This document shows positions 1 to 8,614 of a stretch of DNA of 64,000 nucleotides, piece after piece. The notes under the pieces are model-generated. The model was not told where the DNA came from. It did not search any database and saw nothing but the letters and a program-made list of their open reading frames with translations. The first letter of the stretch is position 1. The number at the start of each line of letters is the position of its first letter. The DNA lies in assembly GCA_019912315.1 (NCBI GenBank), contig JAIOJA010000037.1:1-64000 (forward strand), read 5' to 3'. The stretch is from Planctomycetota bacterium. Its GTDB lineage: Bacteria; Planctomycetota; UBA8742; UBA2392. Position numbers and translations under genes: made by a program.

Positions 1-1107
1 CCAGTTGATACTGGAGGTGCTGTTGTTCTTGAGTGTGACGCGGATGTCCTTGTTGGTACCGGTGTTGACCTGGCCGAAATTTCGCCACGGCGCGCTGGTG
101 GCGGCATCGCCGCTGTAGAAGCGCACGGGCGTCACGGTGGGTGGCTCGTCGGATTCGAGCGCCTCGAGGTTCGGCGCCTTGATGTCGATGGTAAACAGCT
201 TCTGGTGTGAATCAGGTGGAGTCGAGCTGTCCTGGACCGTGACAAGGAACTGATAGGTACCTGTGGTCGTTGGCGTACCGGACAGAATCAGGTCGTTACC
301 CAAGGTAGAAGCAACGACGCCTGGCGGCAAACCAGAACCCACTGTCCATGATAAGGTCCCGGTGCCGCTCACGGCCTGAATGGTCTGGTTGTACGTGAAG
401 CCGTCAATGCCCTCCGGCAGTGGGCTCGGCGTGCTGATAATGACAGTACCGGGCGCGTAGTTGAGCTGGATGGTGGGGACCATGTTTGAATTGCCTTGGG
501 ACGTGATCGTGTCATGGGGAAATGCCGAACCAGAATCCTGATAGCCGTAGCGACAACGATTCGTGCCTGCTGTACGGACGTAGCACCCTCCACCAGACGT
601 GTAGCTGGTCCCGGTTGTAGAAAAGTCGAGAACAAGGTTCTGCGTCCCGTTCCACATAAACGGAGTAGAGAACGTGTAGATGTTCCAGTTGCCCACGCTG
701 TAAGCGGTCGTCTGGAAGGTCTGCGGTCCAAACACCTGCGTCAGATTGGCCGAAGTCGTGTAGGTGGTCACCGCCGTATTCGAAGTATGCCCGACTCGGA
801 CGCGGAAATTGGCTACCGCCTGGCCTGGTACCTCCGCGCAACGCAGGGAGACGGAATTGATCATCGCGCCAGGAGTAACCCCGGCTGCGTTCAGATCGGC
901 AACGGTGTAAATCGCCTCGCATCGCTGGCTGTAGTACCAGGTACTCATGGGCCAGCCGCTGGCGTAAGACGGCAGCCCCGGCGCCAGTGCGTCCGTACCG
1001 CTGGGAACAATGGCCGTCAATTGGGCCGGCAGTGAGCCCGCGAAAAGAACCACGCCTAGAACCAAAAGGGCGCCGGTGAGCCTGCCTGCTGTCTGTCCGT
1101 ACCGCAT
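1..1107 (-). CDS. secreted Ig-domain (He_PIG-like) protein, 3' part cut off by window edge
   Basis: An open frame of 369 codons runs from an ATG at 1107 off the left edge of the window without a stop. The start is preceded by a good AGGAGA ribosome binding site. Residues 1-28 form a signal peptide (RLTGALLVLGVVLFAGS, then a likely Ala-containing cleavage site). The middle is a beta-rich extracellular domain with no family I recognise. Residues about 225-315 look like a putative Ig domain of the He_PIG type, with the typical phrases LSWTVGSGLPPGV and LSGTPTTTGTYQFLVTVQD. It lies 153 bases downstream of a TrmB-like regulator on the same strand, an arrangement repeated at 56451-58358. It is probably a cell-surface or exported protein; its ligand is unknown. 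The C-terminus is missing, so any anchor cannot be judged. Confidence 0.85.
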   Translation of the reverse strand, partial: MRYGQTAGRLTGALLVLGVVLFAGSLPAQLTAIVPSGTDALAPGLPSYASGWPMSTWYYSQRCEAIYTVADLNAAGVTPGAMINSVSLRCAEVPGQAVANFRVRVGHTSNTAVTTYTTSANLTQVFGPQTFQTTAYSVGNWNIYTFSTPFMWNGTQNLVLDFSTTGTSYTSGGGCYVRTAGTNRCRYGYQDSGSAFPHDTITSQGNSNMVPTIQLNYAPGTVIISTPSPLPEGIDGFTYNQTIQAVSGTGTLSWTVGSGLPPGVVASTLGNDLILSGTPTTTGTYQFLVTVQDSSTPPDSHQKLFTIDIKAPNLEALESDEPPTVTPVRFYSGDAATSAPWRNFGQVNTGTNKDIRVTLKNNSTSSINW

Positions 1108-1260
1108 GAAATCTCCTCAGTTGCTGCTGTCGCATGCCCCACGCATGCCGGCTGTCCTCATTCCGCGTGAACAAGAACATTCCACGCCTCGCGACGTGGT
1201 CCAGCGCGCCCCCACAGGCGCACTGGCGGATAGTCCCGGCCCCCAAGCCCAAGCTATCCG

Positions 1261-2133
1261 CTAACGACTCATGACCACTTGCCGAACGCCTTCGGGAAGT
1301 TGATCCAGTGTCTTTGCCCGCTCCCACAAACCGTCGAACAGCACTTGCATGTTCTCAGCCAGTCCACGGTTCGGCACCACCAGACCCATCGTTGAGCCGT
1401 CGTTTTCTGCAAGCTCCACGATGGCCGTGCGGCCATCTATCACCATGAAGCGCAAAGGAACGTTTTCAATGAAACGAACTGCGCCATTGGTCTCTTCCGC
1501 ATTTTCGATAATCTGCGGGGCGTAAACTGCGTCATTGAGCACCGACGAGTCTATCAGGTAGCGCAGTTTCACGCCGCGCCCCATCATTTCGAGGTCTTTG
1601 TCGGTGTCCGGCCCCATCACCATGGGCGCCCGCACGGCGATGACCAGCTCGTTCTCCACCGTGTCGAAGGCGTCCGAGACCACGCCGACGATCTGCCCGG
1701 AGCGCACGAGGCGAATGCTGAGACTGCCCGGGTCATCCGATGGCGAATCCGGTGCCTTGCGGGCCAGTTCCACCATGTCACCGCGGGAGTCAGCCAGGGA
1801 CTCCTCCACACTACGACGATAATTTTCGAAGGCCTGTTCGGGCGCGATGCCGCGATACAGCTTCAGGTCACCGAGCACCAGTTCGGCGAAACCGCGCTCA
1901 ACCAGGCTGCTTAACGCGCCGTAAACCTTGCTTTGCGGCACACCGGATTTGCGCACGACGCGCGAGGCTGGCGCACGCGTTTCGCCAAGTAACGCGAGGT
2001 ACACCTGGGCCTCATAACCGCTGAGCCCCATTTTCTTGAGTTTCTGAATCCACTCGTCACGATTCACAAAGATCTCCGACGTCAGATACGACATTGCCGA
2101 GTGACCGACGATGGTCCCTCGAAACGGTGTCAT
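1261..2133 (-). CDS. TrmB-like winged-helix transcriptional regulator
   Basis: The N-terminal 100 residues form a TrmB-type winged helix: MGLSGYEAQVYLALLGE, then SGVPQSKVYGALSSLVERGF. A helical linker and a C-terminal alpha/beta domain follow (LVIAVRAP, RFMVIDGRTAIVEL, GLVVPN), resembling the effector or dimerisation domain of TrmB/HTH_51 regulators. It is clearly paralogous to the regulator at 57531-58358: both contain the stretch VERGFAELVLG. Two in-frame ATGs (2133 and 2094) are possible; neither has a convincing Shine-Dalgarno, so the exact start is uncertain. An imperfect inverted repeat lies about 150 bases upstream (2282-2331). The secreted Ig protein at 1-1107 is next downstream on the same strand and is the likely target. 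The effector is unknown. Confidence 0.85.
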   Translation of the reverse strand: MTPFRGTIVGHSAMSYLTSEIFVNRDEWIQKLKKMGLSGYEAQVYLALLGETRAPASRVVRKSGVPQSKVYGALSSLVERGFAELVLGDLKLYRGIAPEQAFENYRRSVEESLADSRGDMVELARKAPDSPSDDPGSLSIRLVRSGQIVGVVSDAFDTVENELVIAVRAPMVMGPDTDKDLEMMGRGVKLRYLIDSSVLNDAVYAPQIIENAEETNGAVRFIENVPLRFMVIDGRTAIVELAENDGSTMGLVVPNRGLAENMQVLFDGLWERAKTLDQLPEGVRQVVMSR

Positions 2134-2281
2134 CTCACGTGGGAAATCACTCGTTCAGTGCCGCCCGGGAACATTCCTGGCGAGCGAAGCACATGCCCGT
2201 GTCACGGGTCTTGGCGGATCGGTACTCGTTCAGAAGGTGACGCATTGCACCGCTTCTACTCTGGCCCACGTGTCGGTACAA

Positions 2282-2331
2282 CCATTTTCGCTGAATTTCA
2301 CTTCATTCACCAGTGAAATATCGAAAAGTGG
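2282..2331. promoter_or_regulatory. inverted repeat, candidate TrmB-regulator operator
   Basis: The core is ATTTCACT (2296-2303 region), a 9-base spacer and AGTGAAAT. Outer arms TTTTCG/CGAAAA and CCA/TGG extend it, with unequal 4- and 2-base gaps between inner and outer arms. It lies upstream of the TrmB-like gene that starts at 2133 or 2094. The half-site TTTCACT is the same as in the perfect palindrome upstream of the paralogous regulator at 58372-58407. I infer an autoregulatory operator. Confidence 0.5.
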
Positions 2332-2390
2332 CCCACAGTAGGGCGGGAAAGCCGGGGGAATGCGCCGGAAGCAGGCGCGTGCGACCAGAC

Positions 2391-2410
2391 ACCGGGCTAA
2401 CCGGTTTTTT
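2391..2410 (+). terminator. Rho-independent terminator-like hairpin
   Basis: The stem ACCGG / CCGGT with loop GCTAA is followed directly by a T run. It is oriented for a plus-strand transcript, but no plus-strand gene lies upstream in the window, so it may end a small RNA. Confidence 0.45.
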
Positions 2411-2602
2411 AGAAACGAGCAATTCTGAGTCCCGCCCGAGACCGGAATCGTTACGCCCGTCACGAGGCACAATGGGATGCCAGAGACGCCGAGAGCCCCC
2501 TTGCGGGGGCTCCGGATGCGCGGGTTTGAGCCCGTGCGTGTGCTAGAGGCCTTGCGTCGTGGAAACAGCCTTCCACTCAAACGCGCCGTTGGGTTGCTGT
2601 CC

Positions 2603-2624
2603 CCTGGGCACGTCCCGGGTTTTT
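2603..2624 (+). terminator. Rho-independent terminator-like hairpin
   Basis: The stem CCTGGG / CCCGGG (one U-G pair) with a five-base loop is followed by TTTTT. It comes after three consecutive hairpins (2493-2576) and may mark the 3' end of a structured small RNA on the plus strand. Confidence 0.45.
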
Positions 2625-2906
2625 ACACCCGATGGCAGTTGAGCGGCGTCGACTCCGCTAAGGTCTGACCAGTGCTCGCCTGACTCTCGTCTTGCGCTCA
2701 CCTGCCTGCTCGAAGCAGGAGGTCAAACCCCGGAGAGAAAACTTGCAGGCTCTCTCTCCGCAACCCGGTACTGCACTACCGCGCTGCACAGGAGTAACAG
2801 TACCCCACCAGAAAGCGAAATCCAGCCGTGTCGGTCTATAGTTGACATGGGGACAAAAAGACGTTTGCCGACACACTCATCGGCGCTTTCCGACATTCCA
2901 TCGGCT

Positions 2907-3908
2907 CTACTGAGGCTTCTTGCCGTTGGTCTTGGCGTCGCTGGCTTCGTAGGCATCGATGATGCGCTGCACCATGTCGGCGCGGACGATGTCGCTATTA
3001 CCGAGGCGGCAGACGCTTACGCCTTCTACTCCGTCCAGGCGACCGATGGCATCCAGTAGCCCCGAACGTTGCCCTTCCGGCAGGTCCGTCTGGCTTACGT
3101 CGCCCGTGATCACGGCCTTACTGCGACGCCCGAGGCGGGTCAGGAACATCAGCATCTGCTTGGCCGTCGTGTTCTGCGCCTCGTCCAGCAGGATGAACGC
3201 GCGGTCCAGGGTGCGCCCGCGCATGTAGGCCAGGGGCGCGACTTCGATGACGTCGCGTTCCATGTAGCGTTGAATCTGCTGCATGGGAAGCATCGCACCC
3301 AGCGCGTCGAAAATCGGGCGCAGGTACGGGTTCACCTTTTCCTGGAAGCCGCCGGGCAGGAAGCCCAGCTTCTCGCCGGCTTCCACGGCCGGTCGCACCA
3401 GTACAAGCTTGCTCACGTTGCCGTGAATCAGCGCGGCCACGGCCATGCTGGTCGCCAGGAACGTCTTGCCCGTGCCGGCCGGGCCGACACCGAACACGAC
3501 GTTGTCGCGTTTGATCGCGTCGAGATACAGCTCCTGCCCCGGCGTCATGGGCTTTGCGCCCTGTAAGCCTAGCGGCGCGATTTCCGGGTTGCTGTCACCG
3601 TCAGGGGTGTCGAGTTTCAGGAGAGCGCTTTCGACATCCTGGGTACGGATCTGCCCGTACTTGCGGACCTTTTCGATCAGCGCCAGCAGCGCGACGTAGG
3701 CGTCGAGCACGCCCTGCTCTTCACCCGCAATGCGCAGGTTGTTGTCGCGGGCGAATACTTTGACATCAAAGTGCCCACGGATGATTTTGAGGTGGCGGTC
3801 GCGTTCGCCGAAGAGGGCGTAGGCCTCTTCCTTGTCGCGTAGACGAATCGATTTTTCCATGAAATTAGAAGAACGGTTGGAGCGGCGACGCTCTAGTGTT
3901 TTTCCCAT
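2907..3908 (-). CDS. phoH: PhoH-like ATPase
   Basis: This is a PhoH/YbeZ-family cytoplasmic P-loop ATPase, a family linked to RNA metabolism and ribosome maturation, often next to ybeY. Walker A GPAGTGKT is at about residues 142-149, and Walker B with FILLDEAQNTT starts at about 238. The conserved stretches VRPAVEAGEKLGFLPG and VITGDVSQTDLP are diagnostic. The N-terminal portion (about 15-110) is the short domain found in PhoH proteins. A second Met at residue 17 (MEKSIRLRD) is an alternative start. No ybeY follows in this window; cdsA lies 1 kb upstream on the same strand. The length of 333 residues is normal for the family. Confidence 0.95.
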   Translation of the reverse strand: MGKTLERRRSNRSSNFMEKSIRLRDKEEAYALFGERDRHLKIIRGHFDVKVFARDNNLRIAGEEQGVLDAYVALLALIEKVRKYGQIRTQDVESALLKLDTPDGDSNPEIAPLGLQGAKPMTPGQELYLDAIKRDNVVFGVGPAGTGKTFLATSMAVAALIHGNVSKLVLVRPAVEAGEKLGFLPGGFQEKVNPYLRPIFDALGAMLPMQQIQRYMERDVIEVAPLAYMRGRTLDRAFILLDEAQNTTAKQMLMFLTRLGRRSKAVITGDVSQTDLPEGQRSGLLDAIGRLDGVEGVSVCRLGNSDIVRADMVQRIIDAYEASDAKTNGKKPQ

Positions 3909-4005
3909 GTGCTTATTCTATCGCTTCAAGGCGTTTCTGCCACACCCCATCCGGGCTGTTAGCCGCCTGTGGAAGGGTTGTGCGAACCGCTGCCGCCCCC
4001 CACTA

Positions 4006-4920
4006 TTACGCCGGCCACAGGGCCAGGATCACCAGTATTAACGGCCCGGTTAACATGAAATTATCCATGATATCCATGATGCCGCCGAAACTTGGCACGA
4101 GCTGCCCACTGTCCTTGATGCCTGCGGCGCGCTTGAAAGCGCTCTCCACAAGGTCTCCGGACTGGGCCGCGATCCCGACAAAGAAGCCGAAAACCGCCCC
4201 GTACCACCAGTGAACGGCAATGGGTTGCAGCGCACCCGTCGCCCATTGCGCCCAGGCGAAAGCAATCAGTCCGCCGCCGGCGCTGAACAGCAGGCCAAAG
4301 ATCGCGCCCTCGATGGTTTTGCCCTTGCTGAGGTGCGGGATCAGCTTGTGACGCCCGAATGCGCTGCCCATCAGGTATGCGCCGACGTCGCCGAGGCGGC
4401 TGGCCGCGAGCAGGAAGTACACCAGCCACTCGCCGGCTTCGGGGATGCGCCGCAGCCACAGGATCAGCCCGATCGGGAAGATCACGTACAGGAAGATGCC
4501 CAGGTTGTTCGTGATGCGGGCACTGATGTTGGAGACATCCGCGCGCGTCAAGCCGATCATCGGATAGATCACGCAGGCCAGCACCGGCAGCAGCAGCGTG
4601 AAATTGCGGAACGCGGGCGGCAAGGAAAACAGGTAGTCAGGCTGCCCCTCGCCCCACAGAGATCCAAACGCGCCGATGGTCGGCGGCTCCGCCACGAGTT
4701 GCACGTAAGACATGACGATGATGACGCTGACGTAGAGCAGCCCGGTATCGAGGGGAAGCCCGCGATACCGGAACATGCGCCCAAGTTCATACACGCCGCC
4801 GCAGCCCATGATGAGGCAAATCGCAAACAGCCCCCACGTAAAGTGCAGGTAATGATCGAGTGCCAGCACACCGATCAGCGCAAAAAACAGCGAAAAACCA
4901 AACAGGAACCGTGTGCCCAT
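4006..4920 (-). CDS. cdsA: phosphatidate cytidylyltransferase
   Basis: CdsA makes CDP-diacylglycerol from phosphatidic acid and CTP at the inner membrane, feeding phospholipid synthesis. The protein has several membrane segments and, near its C-terminus, the family signature: SAFKRAAGIKDSGQLVP followed by FGGIMDIMD. Compared with the classic signature, the His before GG is Phe and the Arg after the first Asp is Ile, so it is a variant form. The key K-D and paired Asp positions are kept. I chose the ATG at 4920 (MGTRFLFGF) because the frame can otherwise only be extended to a TTG at 4956; neither start has a clear ribosome binding site. Neighbour phoH is 97 bases downstream on the same strand. 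Confidence 0.88.
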   Translation of the reverse strand: MGTRFLFGFSLFFALIGVLALDHYLHFTWGLFAICLIMGCGGVYELGRMFRYRGLPLDTGLLYVSVIIVMSYVQLVAEPPTIGAFGSLWGEGQPDYLFSLPPAFRNFTLLLPVLACVIYPMIGLTRADVSNISARITNNLGIFLYVIFPIGLILWLRRIPEAGEWLVYFLLAASRLGDVGAYLMGSAFGRHKLIPHLSKGKTIEGAIFGLLFSAGGGLIAFAWAQWATGALQPIAVHWWYGAVFGFFVGIAAQSGDLVESAFKRAAGIKDSGQLVPSFGGIMDIMDNFMLTGPLILVILALWPA

Positions 4921-5001
4921 CGCGCCGAACGATAACCGCGTCAGGTGTCCGGGCAAGACGCTGTTGAGGATTGAGGACTACTCGGGCAGGGCTGGCGCCG
5001 C

Positions 5002-7557
5002 TTATTCGTCCGACGAACCTGTGCGGAATTCCAGGCGGTCGTTGAGGCGCAGGGGCTCCAGATAAAACTCCTCGGCCAGCCGCGGCTTCAGCTCCGGGCT
5101 TTGTTTCAGCAGCGCACGCACTTCCTCAAGGGCCGGTTCGTCGTCGCCGAGTTGCGCCATGGCGCAGGCCTTGTAGTAGCGTGGCTCCATGCGGGTTGGG
5201 TAGTCCACCAGCAGCGTATCGGCGCTGTGCAGGGCTTCCGTGAAATCCTCGTACTGCAACAGTCGATGCACTTTGGCAATCTCAAGTGCGAACTTGCGCG
5301 CATCTTCTGTTTCGTCGCTCTGCTCAAGTTCGCCGTTCAGCATGTGTACCCACGCCTTCATACGGTATGCGCGCTCATCAAGGGGCGCGGCTTTCAGCAT
5401 CACTTCAAGCTGCATCAGCGCGCCCGTGTGTTCTTCTCGGGTGAATTCGATGCGGGCCATATGATACCTGGCCTCCACGGCGTCGGCGGCGTGCGGGTCC
5501 AGGTTCTCGACGATCTCATTGAGACACTTCCAGGCTTTCTTGTTGTGTCCCAGCAGGATCTCCGCCCGCGCAAGCTGGAGCATCCCAAACGTAGTAATGC
5601 GGTCGTCTTCAAGCTCCTGCATGATCTTGCGCGCCAGCTTCGGGTTGCGGCGTGCCAGGTGCAGGGCGGCCGTCAGCTCCGCGGCGCGGGCATCGATATG
5701 CGGGTCCAGGGCCGCGTTTCCCTCCACCACATCGTCGATCAATTTGGCGGCTTCGGCGCGGTCGCCGACGGCAAGGTGAGCCTCGGCGAGGTCCAGGCGC
5801 ACTTCCAGTTGCAGCACGCCCTGTGCCTCCAGTCGACTAAAGCAGGCAATCGCCTCGCCGTAGCGCTGCAATGACAGATAGCAGTGCCCGATATCCCGGT
5901 TGATGCTGACATCGCCGGGACGGTCTTCCAGCACCCTTCGATAGTAACTCAGGGCCCGGTGGGGCTGCCCGTGGTCGAAGTACAGGTCGCCGAGGTTCAG
6001 CAGCACGCTGGCGTTGTTCGGGGTGATCTCGAGCATCCGGCGATAGCATTCGACGGCTAGGTCGGGGCGCAGCTTACCTTCGGCCAGGGCGACGGCCTTG
6101 ATCCACAACGCGCCGACGAAGTCGCTGCTTTCCGCCAGGGCTTCGTCGGCGTGGTGGATGGCAAGGTCGTCATCTTTCAGCTCATAGAAGGCGAACTCGG
6201 CCTTCAGCTTGTGGGCCGGCGCCTTGAAGGGCGAAGTCTTTACGGCGCGGTCCATCAACTCGGACAGTGCCTTGCGCACTTCGTCCAGTTTCAGCCCTTC
6301 CAGTTGCTCCATGCGCTGCAGGCGCCACAGGGCCAGGCCTGCCGCGGCACTGACCAGGTCTGCCAGCCCGGCGTGCTCGTGTCCTGGCGGGACCTTGCGG
6401 ATCAGGTCAATCAGGCGACGAATACGGTCCTCGGCGCGGTTGTCGTCCGGAGCCGGCGACTCGACGTCGAGAAAGTCCGGGTGCAGGCTGACGGCTCCGC
6501 GGTGTGCGATCAACGCCCCCAGCCAGTCGCCCTCAACTTCCGCGCGCAGGGCCTCGCGATTGCGCATTCGGGCGACGGCTTCGCGCCCCTCGTTGGTGCG
6601 GCGCTCGTCGTCGGTGAGAGTGTGCAGCAATTCGGCGGCGTCGGTGAACAGACCCATCTGGCTCAACAGGTCCAGTTTGCGCAGCTTGGCGTCGAGATCC
6701 ACGGGGTTGGACTCGATGACGGTGTCGTAGTCCTTCAGGGCTTCGTCGAACAGCTCAAGGCGCTCGAGGGTCAACGCGCGGTTGTAGTAAGCCACGCTGC
6801 GGTTGGCGTCGCGGGCGATGGCGTTGGTCAGGTGGTCAAGGCTTTCCTTGTAGCGACCCATTTCCCGCAGCAGGTTCCCGTAGTCGTTGTGCAGGCTGGG
6901 GTCTTCGGGCAGGCGCTCCAATCCCTTCTGGTACCACTCTTCGGCGCCACTCAGGTCGCCCGTAAAACGGAAGGAGTCGGCAATCTCGTTGTAAGGGCCT
7001 GGATGCTCAGGGGCGAGTTCGTAGGCCTCGAACATCAACTGCATACCCTCGGGGCGGCGTCCCAGGCGGGTCAGGCTGCGTCCCTTCCACATCAGGACCT
7101 CGGCCAGGGCTTCGACTTCCGGATCGGCCTGGCCGCGCAGGATTTTCTCGGCGGCGACAAAGGCCTCGAGTGCTCTGTCCGGGCTGCCAATCTCGGACAG
7201 CGCCAGCCCGCGCTTGAAGTGTGCCTCGGCGTGTCCCGGGTCCATCTCAAGCACGCGGTTAAACGCGCTGATGGCCCGACGCGTCTTGCGCAACTCCAGG
7301 TAGCACGAGCCCTTCCATAGCAGGATATCCAGCGGGGGGATGCCCGCGGTGCCGGCCTTGGTGAAGTGGTCCAGCGCGTCCTGGTAGCGCCCGATCTCGA
7401 ACAGCGCCTCGCCCATGGGCAGGTGTATGTCAGGATCGAAATAGTCGCGTTGGACCGCGCCTTCGAAGTATGAGACGGCCTCGGAGTACTTGCCGCTTTC
7501 GAGGGACTCCATGCCCCTGTGGAAGTAGTCCGAGGGCGTGATCAGGTTGTCATCCAT
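5002..7557 (-). CDS. large tetratricopeptide-repeat protein
   Basis: About 850 residues are made almost entirely of TPR helix pairs. Repeats such as YQDALDHFTKAG, TRRAISAFNRVLEMDPGHAEAHFKRGLALSEIG and NNASVLLNLGDLYFDHGQPHRALSYYRRVLE are obvious. There is no signal peptide or membrane segment, so it is probably a cytoplasmic scaffold. The frame opens at a TTG (7650), but the ATG at 7557 (MDDNLITPSDYFHRG) is the more likely start because repeat-like sequence begins right after it; no strong ribosome binding site decides this. The gene is divergent from the HTH/receiver gene at 7812 and lies just upstream of cdsA on the same strand. Its partner is unknown. Confidence 0.85.
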   Translation of the reverse strand: MDDNLITPSDYFHRGMESLESGKYSEAVSYFEGAVQRDYFDPDIHLPMGEALFEIGRYQDALDHFTKAGTAGIPPLDILLWKGSCYLELRKTRRAISAFNRVLEMDPGHAEAHFKRGLALSEIGSPDRALEAFVAAEKILRGQADPEVEALAEVLMWKGRSLTRLGRRPEGMQLMFEAYELAPEHPGPYNEIADSFRFTGDLSGAEEWYQKGLERLPEDPSLHNDYGNLLREMGRYKESLDHLTNAIARDANRSVAYYNRALTLERLELFDEALKDYDTVIESNPVDLDAKLRKLDLLSQMGLFTDAAELLHTLTDDERRTNEGREAVARMRNREALRAEVEGDWLGALIAHRGAVSLHPDFLDVESPAPDDNRAEDRIRRLIDLIRKVPPGHEHAGLADLVSAAAGLALWRLQRMEQLEGLKLDEVRKALSELMDRAVKTSPFKAPAHKLKAEFAFYELKDDDLAIHHADEALAESSDFVGALWIKAVALAEGKLRPDLAVECYRRMLEITPNNASVLLNLGDLYFDHGQPHRALSYYRRVLEDRPGDVSINRDIGHCYLSLQRYGEAIACFSRLEAQGVLQLEVRLDLAEAHLAVGDRAEAAKLIDDVVEGNAALDPHIDARAAELTAALHLARRNPKLARKIMQELEDDRITTFGMLQLARAEILLGHNKKAWKCLNEIVENLDPHAADAVEARYHMARIEFTREEHTGALMQLEVMLKAAPLDERAYRMKAWVHMLNGELEQSDETEDARKFALEIAKVHRLLQYEDFTEALHSADTLLVDYPTRMEPRYYKACAMAQLGDDEPALEEVRALLKQSPELKPRLAEEFYLEPLRLNDRLEFRTGSSDE

Positions 7558-7811
7558 GGCTACCGCAGACTTTCGAACTGTTTCCAAAGTACCGTCCGGC
7601 GACGGGTTTGGAAGGACAAGGTCGGTATTCCGATGGGCTGCCGAAGGCAACGAAACCGGCGACGCACTGCGTTGGCGAGATAATTCTGACGCACAGATTG
7701 CAGCGATTGGGGCGGGTGATTCATATTTCGCAGTTTGTGGAAAAGTGGTTCCCTATGCGTGTTTTATGTTTTATCGTTTTGATCGCTCACTTACCAGAAG
7801 CCGGTGCGGAC

Positions 7812-8402
7812 ATGGCGGTACGACGCAAATCTCTATCAACGGGCGATATTGCCCGACACTGTCAGGTAACGCCTGCGACTGTTGTTAACTGGATCAAGGG
7901 CGACAAGCTTGATGTCTACACCACACCCGGCGGGCAGTACCGCATGGACGTTGGCGACTTCGTGGACTTCCTGCGTGACAACAAGCTGCCCATACCCGAA
8001 GAGCTTCAACCCAGCAACGAGCGCCGTCTGCTGCTGATCGACAACGACCCCGAGGTGTTGGAGAAGGCCACACAGACCATTGCCCAGTCCTTGCCGACAG
8101 TCATCCTTGAGGAAAGCGACAACGGCTATGACGGGCTGATCAAGCTGGGTGGTTTCAGGCCGCACGCGGTAGTGCTGGATCTGAACTTGCCGAACATCGA
8201 CGTGGCGGAGGGCGTGCGGCGCCTGCGCGCGAACCAGGACACGCGCAACATGTTTGTGATAGCCGTGGGTGGTGACGATACGGACGCTGACGTGATGCGC
8301 AGGGTGCGGCGCATTGGCGTGGACGCGATGCTGAACCGCCCGCTCAAGTACGACGAGCTGACCCGCACGCTGGCGAGGCTGTTGAAGCTGCCGCTGGGGT
8401 AA
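7812..8402 (+). CDS. HTH (MerR/excisionase-like) - receiver domain protein, non-canonical receiver
   Basis: An N-terminal helix-turn-helix of the MerR/excisionase type (STGDIARHCQVTPATVVNWIKGDKL, about residues 6-50) is joined to a C-terminal CheY-like receiver domain (about 75-190). The acidic pocket and phospho-acceptor Asp are present (LLLIDNDPEV and VVLDLNLPN). The usual switch Thr/Ser is Gly (IAVGGDD) and the invariant Lys of the KP motif is Arg (LNRPLKY), so phosphorylation or switching may be altered. The start at 7812 is chosen because the HTH begins there; upstream ATGs at 7755 and 7770 are possible. pilT and pilB follow on the same strand after 212 bases, so it may regulate pilus or secretion ATPases (inference). 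Confidence 0.82.
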   Translation: MAVRRKSLSTGDIARHCQVTPATVVNWIKGDKLDVYTTPGGQYRMDVGDFVDFLRDNKLPIPEELQPSNERRLLLIDNDPEVLEKATQTIAQSLPTVILEESDNGYDGLIKLGGFRPHAVVLDLNLPNIDVAEGVRRLRANQDTRNMFVIAVGGDDTDADVMRRVRRIGVDAMLNRPLKYDELTRTLARLLKLPLG

Positions 8403-8565
8403 AGTTCTGCGTTTCGCGCTGACTGCCTCCGAATTGTGGAACCTGAACTCTGGACTGGAAAAGGTGACGTAACCAACGGACCGCCTTGCCTTTGCCCCCA
8501 ATTGCGCCTTGTCGGAGGTTTCCCGGTTCGTATCTTGTGCGTTCCCCTGTACGAGTCCTGAATCG

Positions 8566-8583
8566 GCCCCCACGCACGGGGGC
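8566..8583 (+). other. hairpin in the pilT leader
   Basis: The stem GCCCCC / GGGGGC with a six-base loop ends about 30 bases before the pilT start codon. No T run follows, so it is not an obvious terminator. It could affect mRNA stability or translation. The rest of the 8403-8614 gap shows nothing I can name. Confidence 0.3.
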
Positions 8584-8614
8584 ATAACCCGACATAAACC
8601 GCGGAGATTTCCGG

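Larger units (their letters stand above)
2134..2906. other. 773-base structured intergenic region without a convincing gene
   Basis: No ORF here has credible coding character. The region holds an inverted repeat (2282-2331), a long-range 8-bp pairing (2341-2348 with 2430-2437) enclosing a terminator-like hairpin (2391-2410), and hairpins at 2493-2512, 2518-2537 and 2559-2576. A second terminator-like hairpin with five T follows at 2603-2624, and further hairpins sit at 2705-2719 and 2731-2760. Both flanking genes are on the minus strand, yet both T-tailed hairpins are oriented for a plus-strand transcript. This suggests a small RNA. I could not match it to RNase P, tmRNA, 6S RNA or a riboswitch. 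Confidence 0.5.

Noticed and set aside
512-1327. 271-codon minus-strand frame overlapping the start of the Ig protein
   Set aside because: It lies in another frame, overlaps the signal-peptide-bearing frame that has a good ribosome binding site, and has no protein-like character.
2493-2512. Terminator of phoH
   Set aside because: The 8-bp hairpin has no T run on either strand and lies about 400 bases beyond the phoH stop.
2518-2537. tRNA T-arm
   Set aside because: The hairpin lacks the TTCRA loop and no anticodon or acceptor stem can be drawn around it.
6151-7320. 389-codon frame antisense to the TPR gene
   Set aside because: The TPR repeats on the minus strand are plain; the plus-strand frame has no recognisable features and no ribosome binding site.
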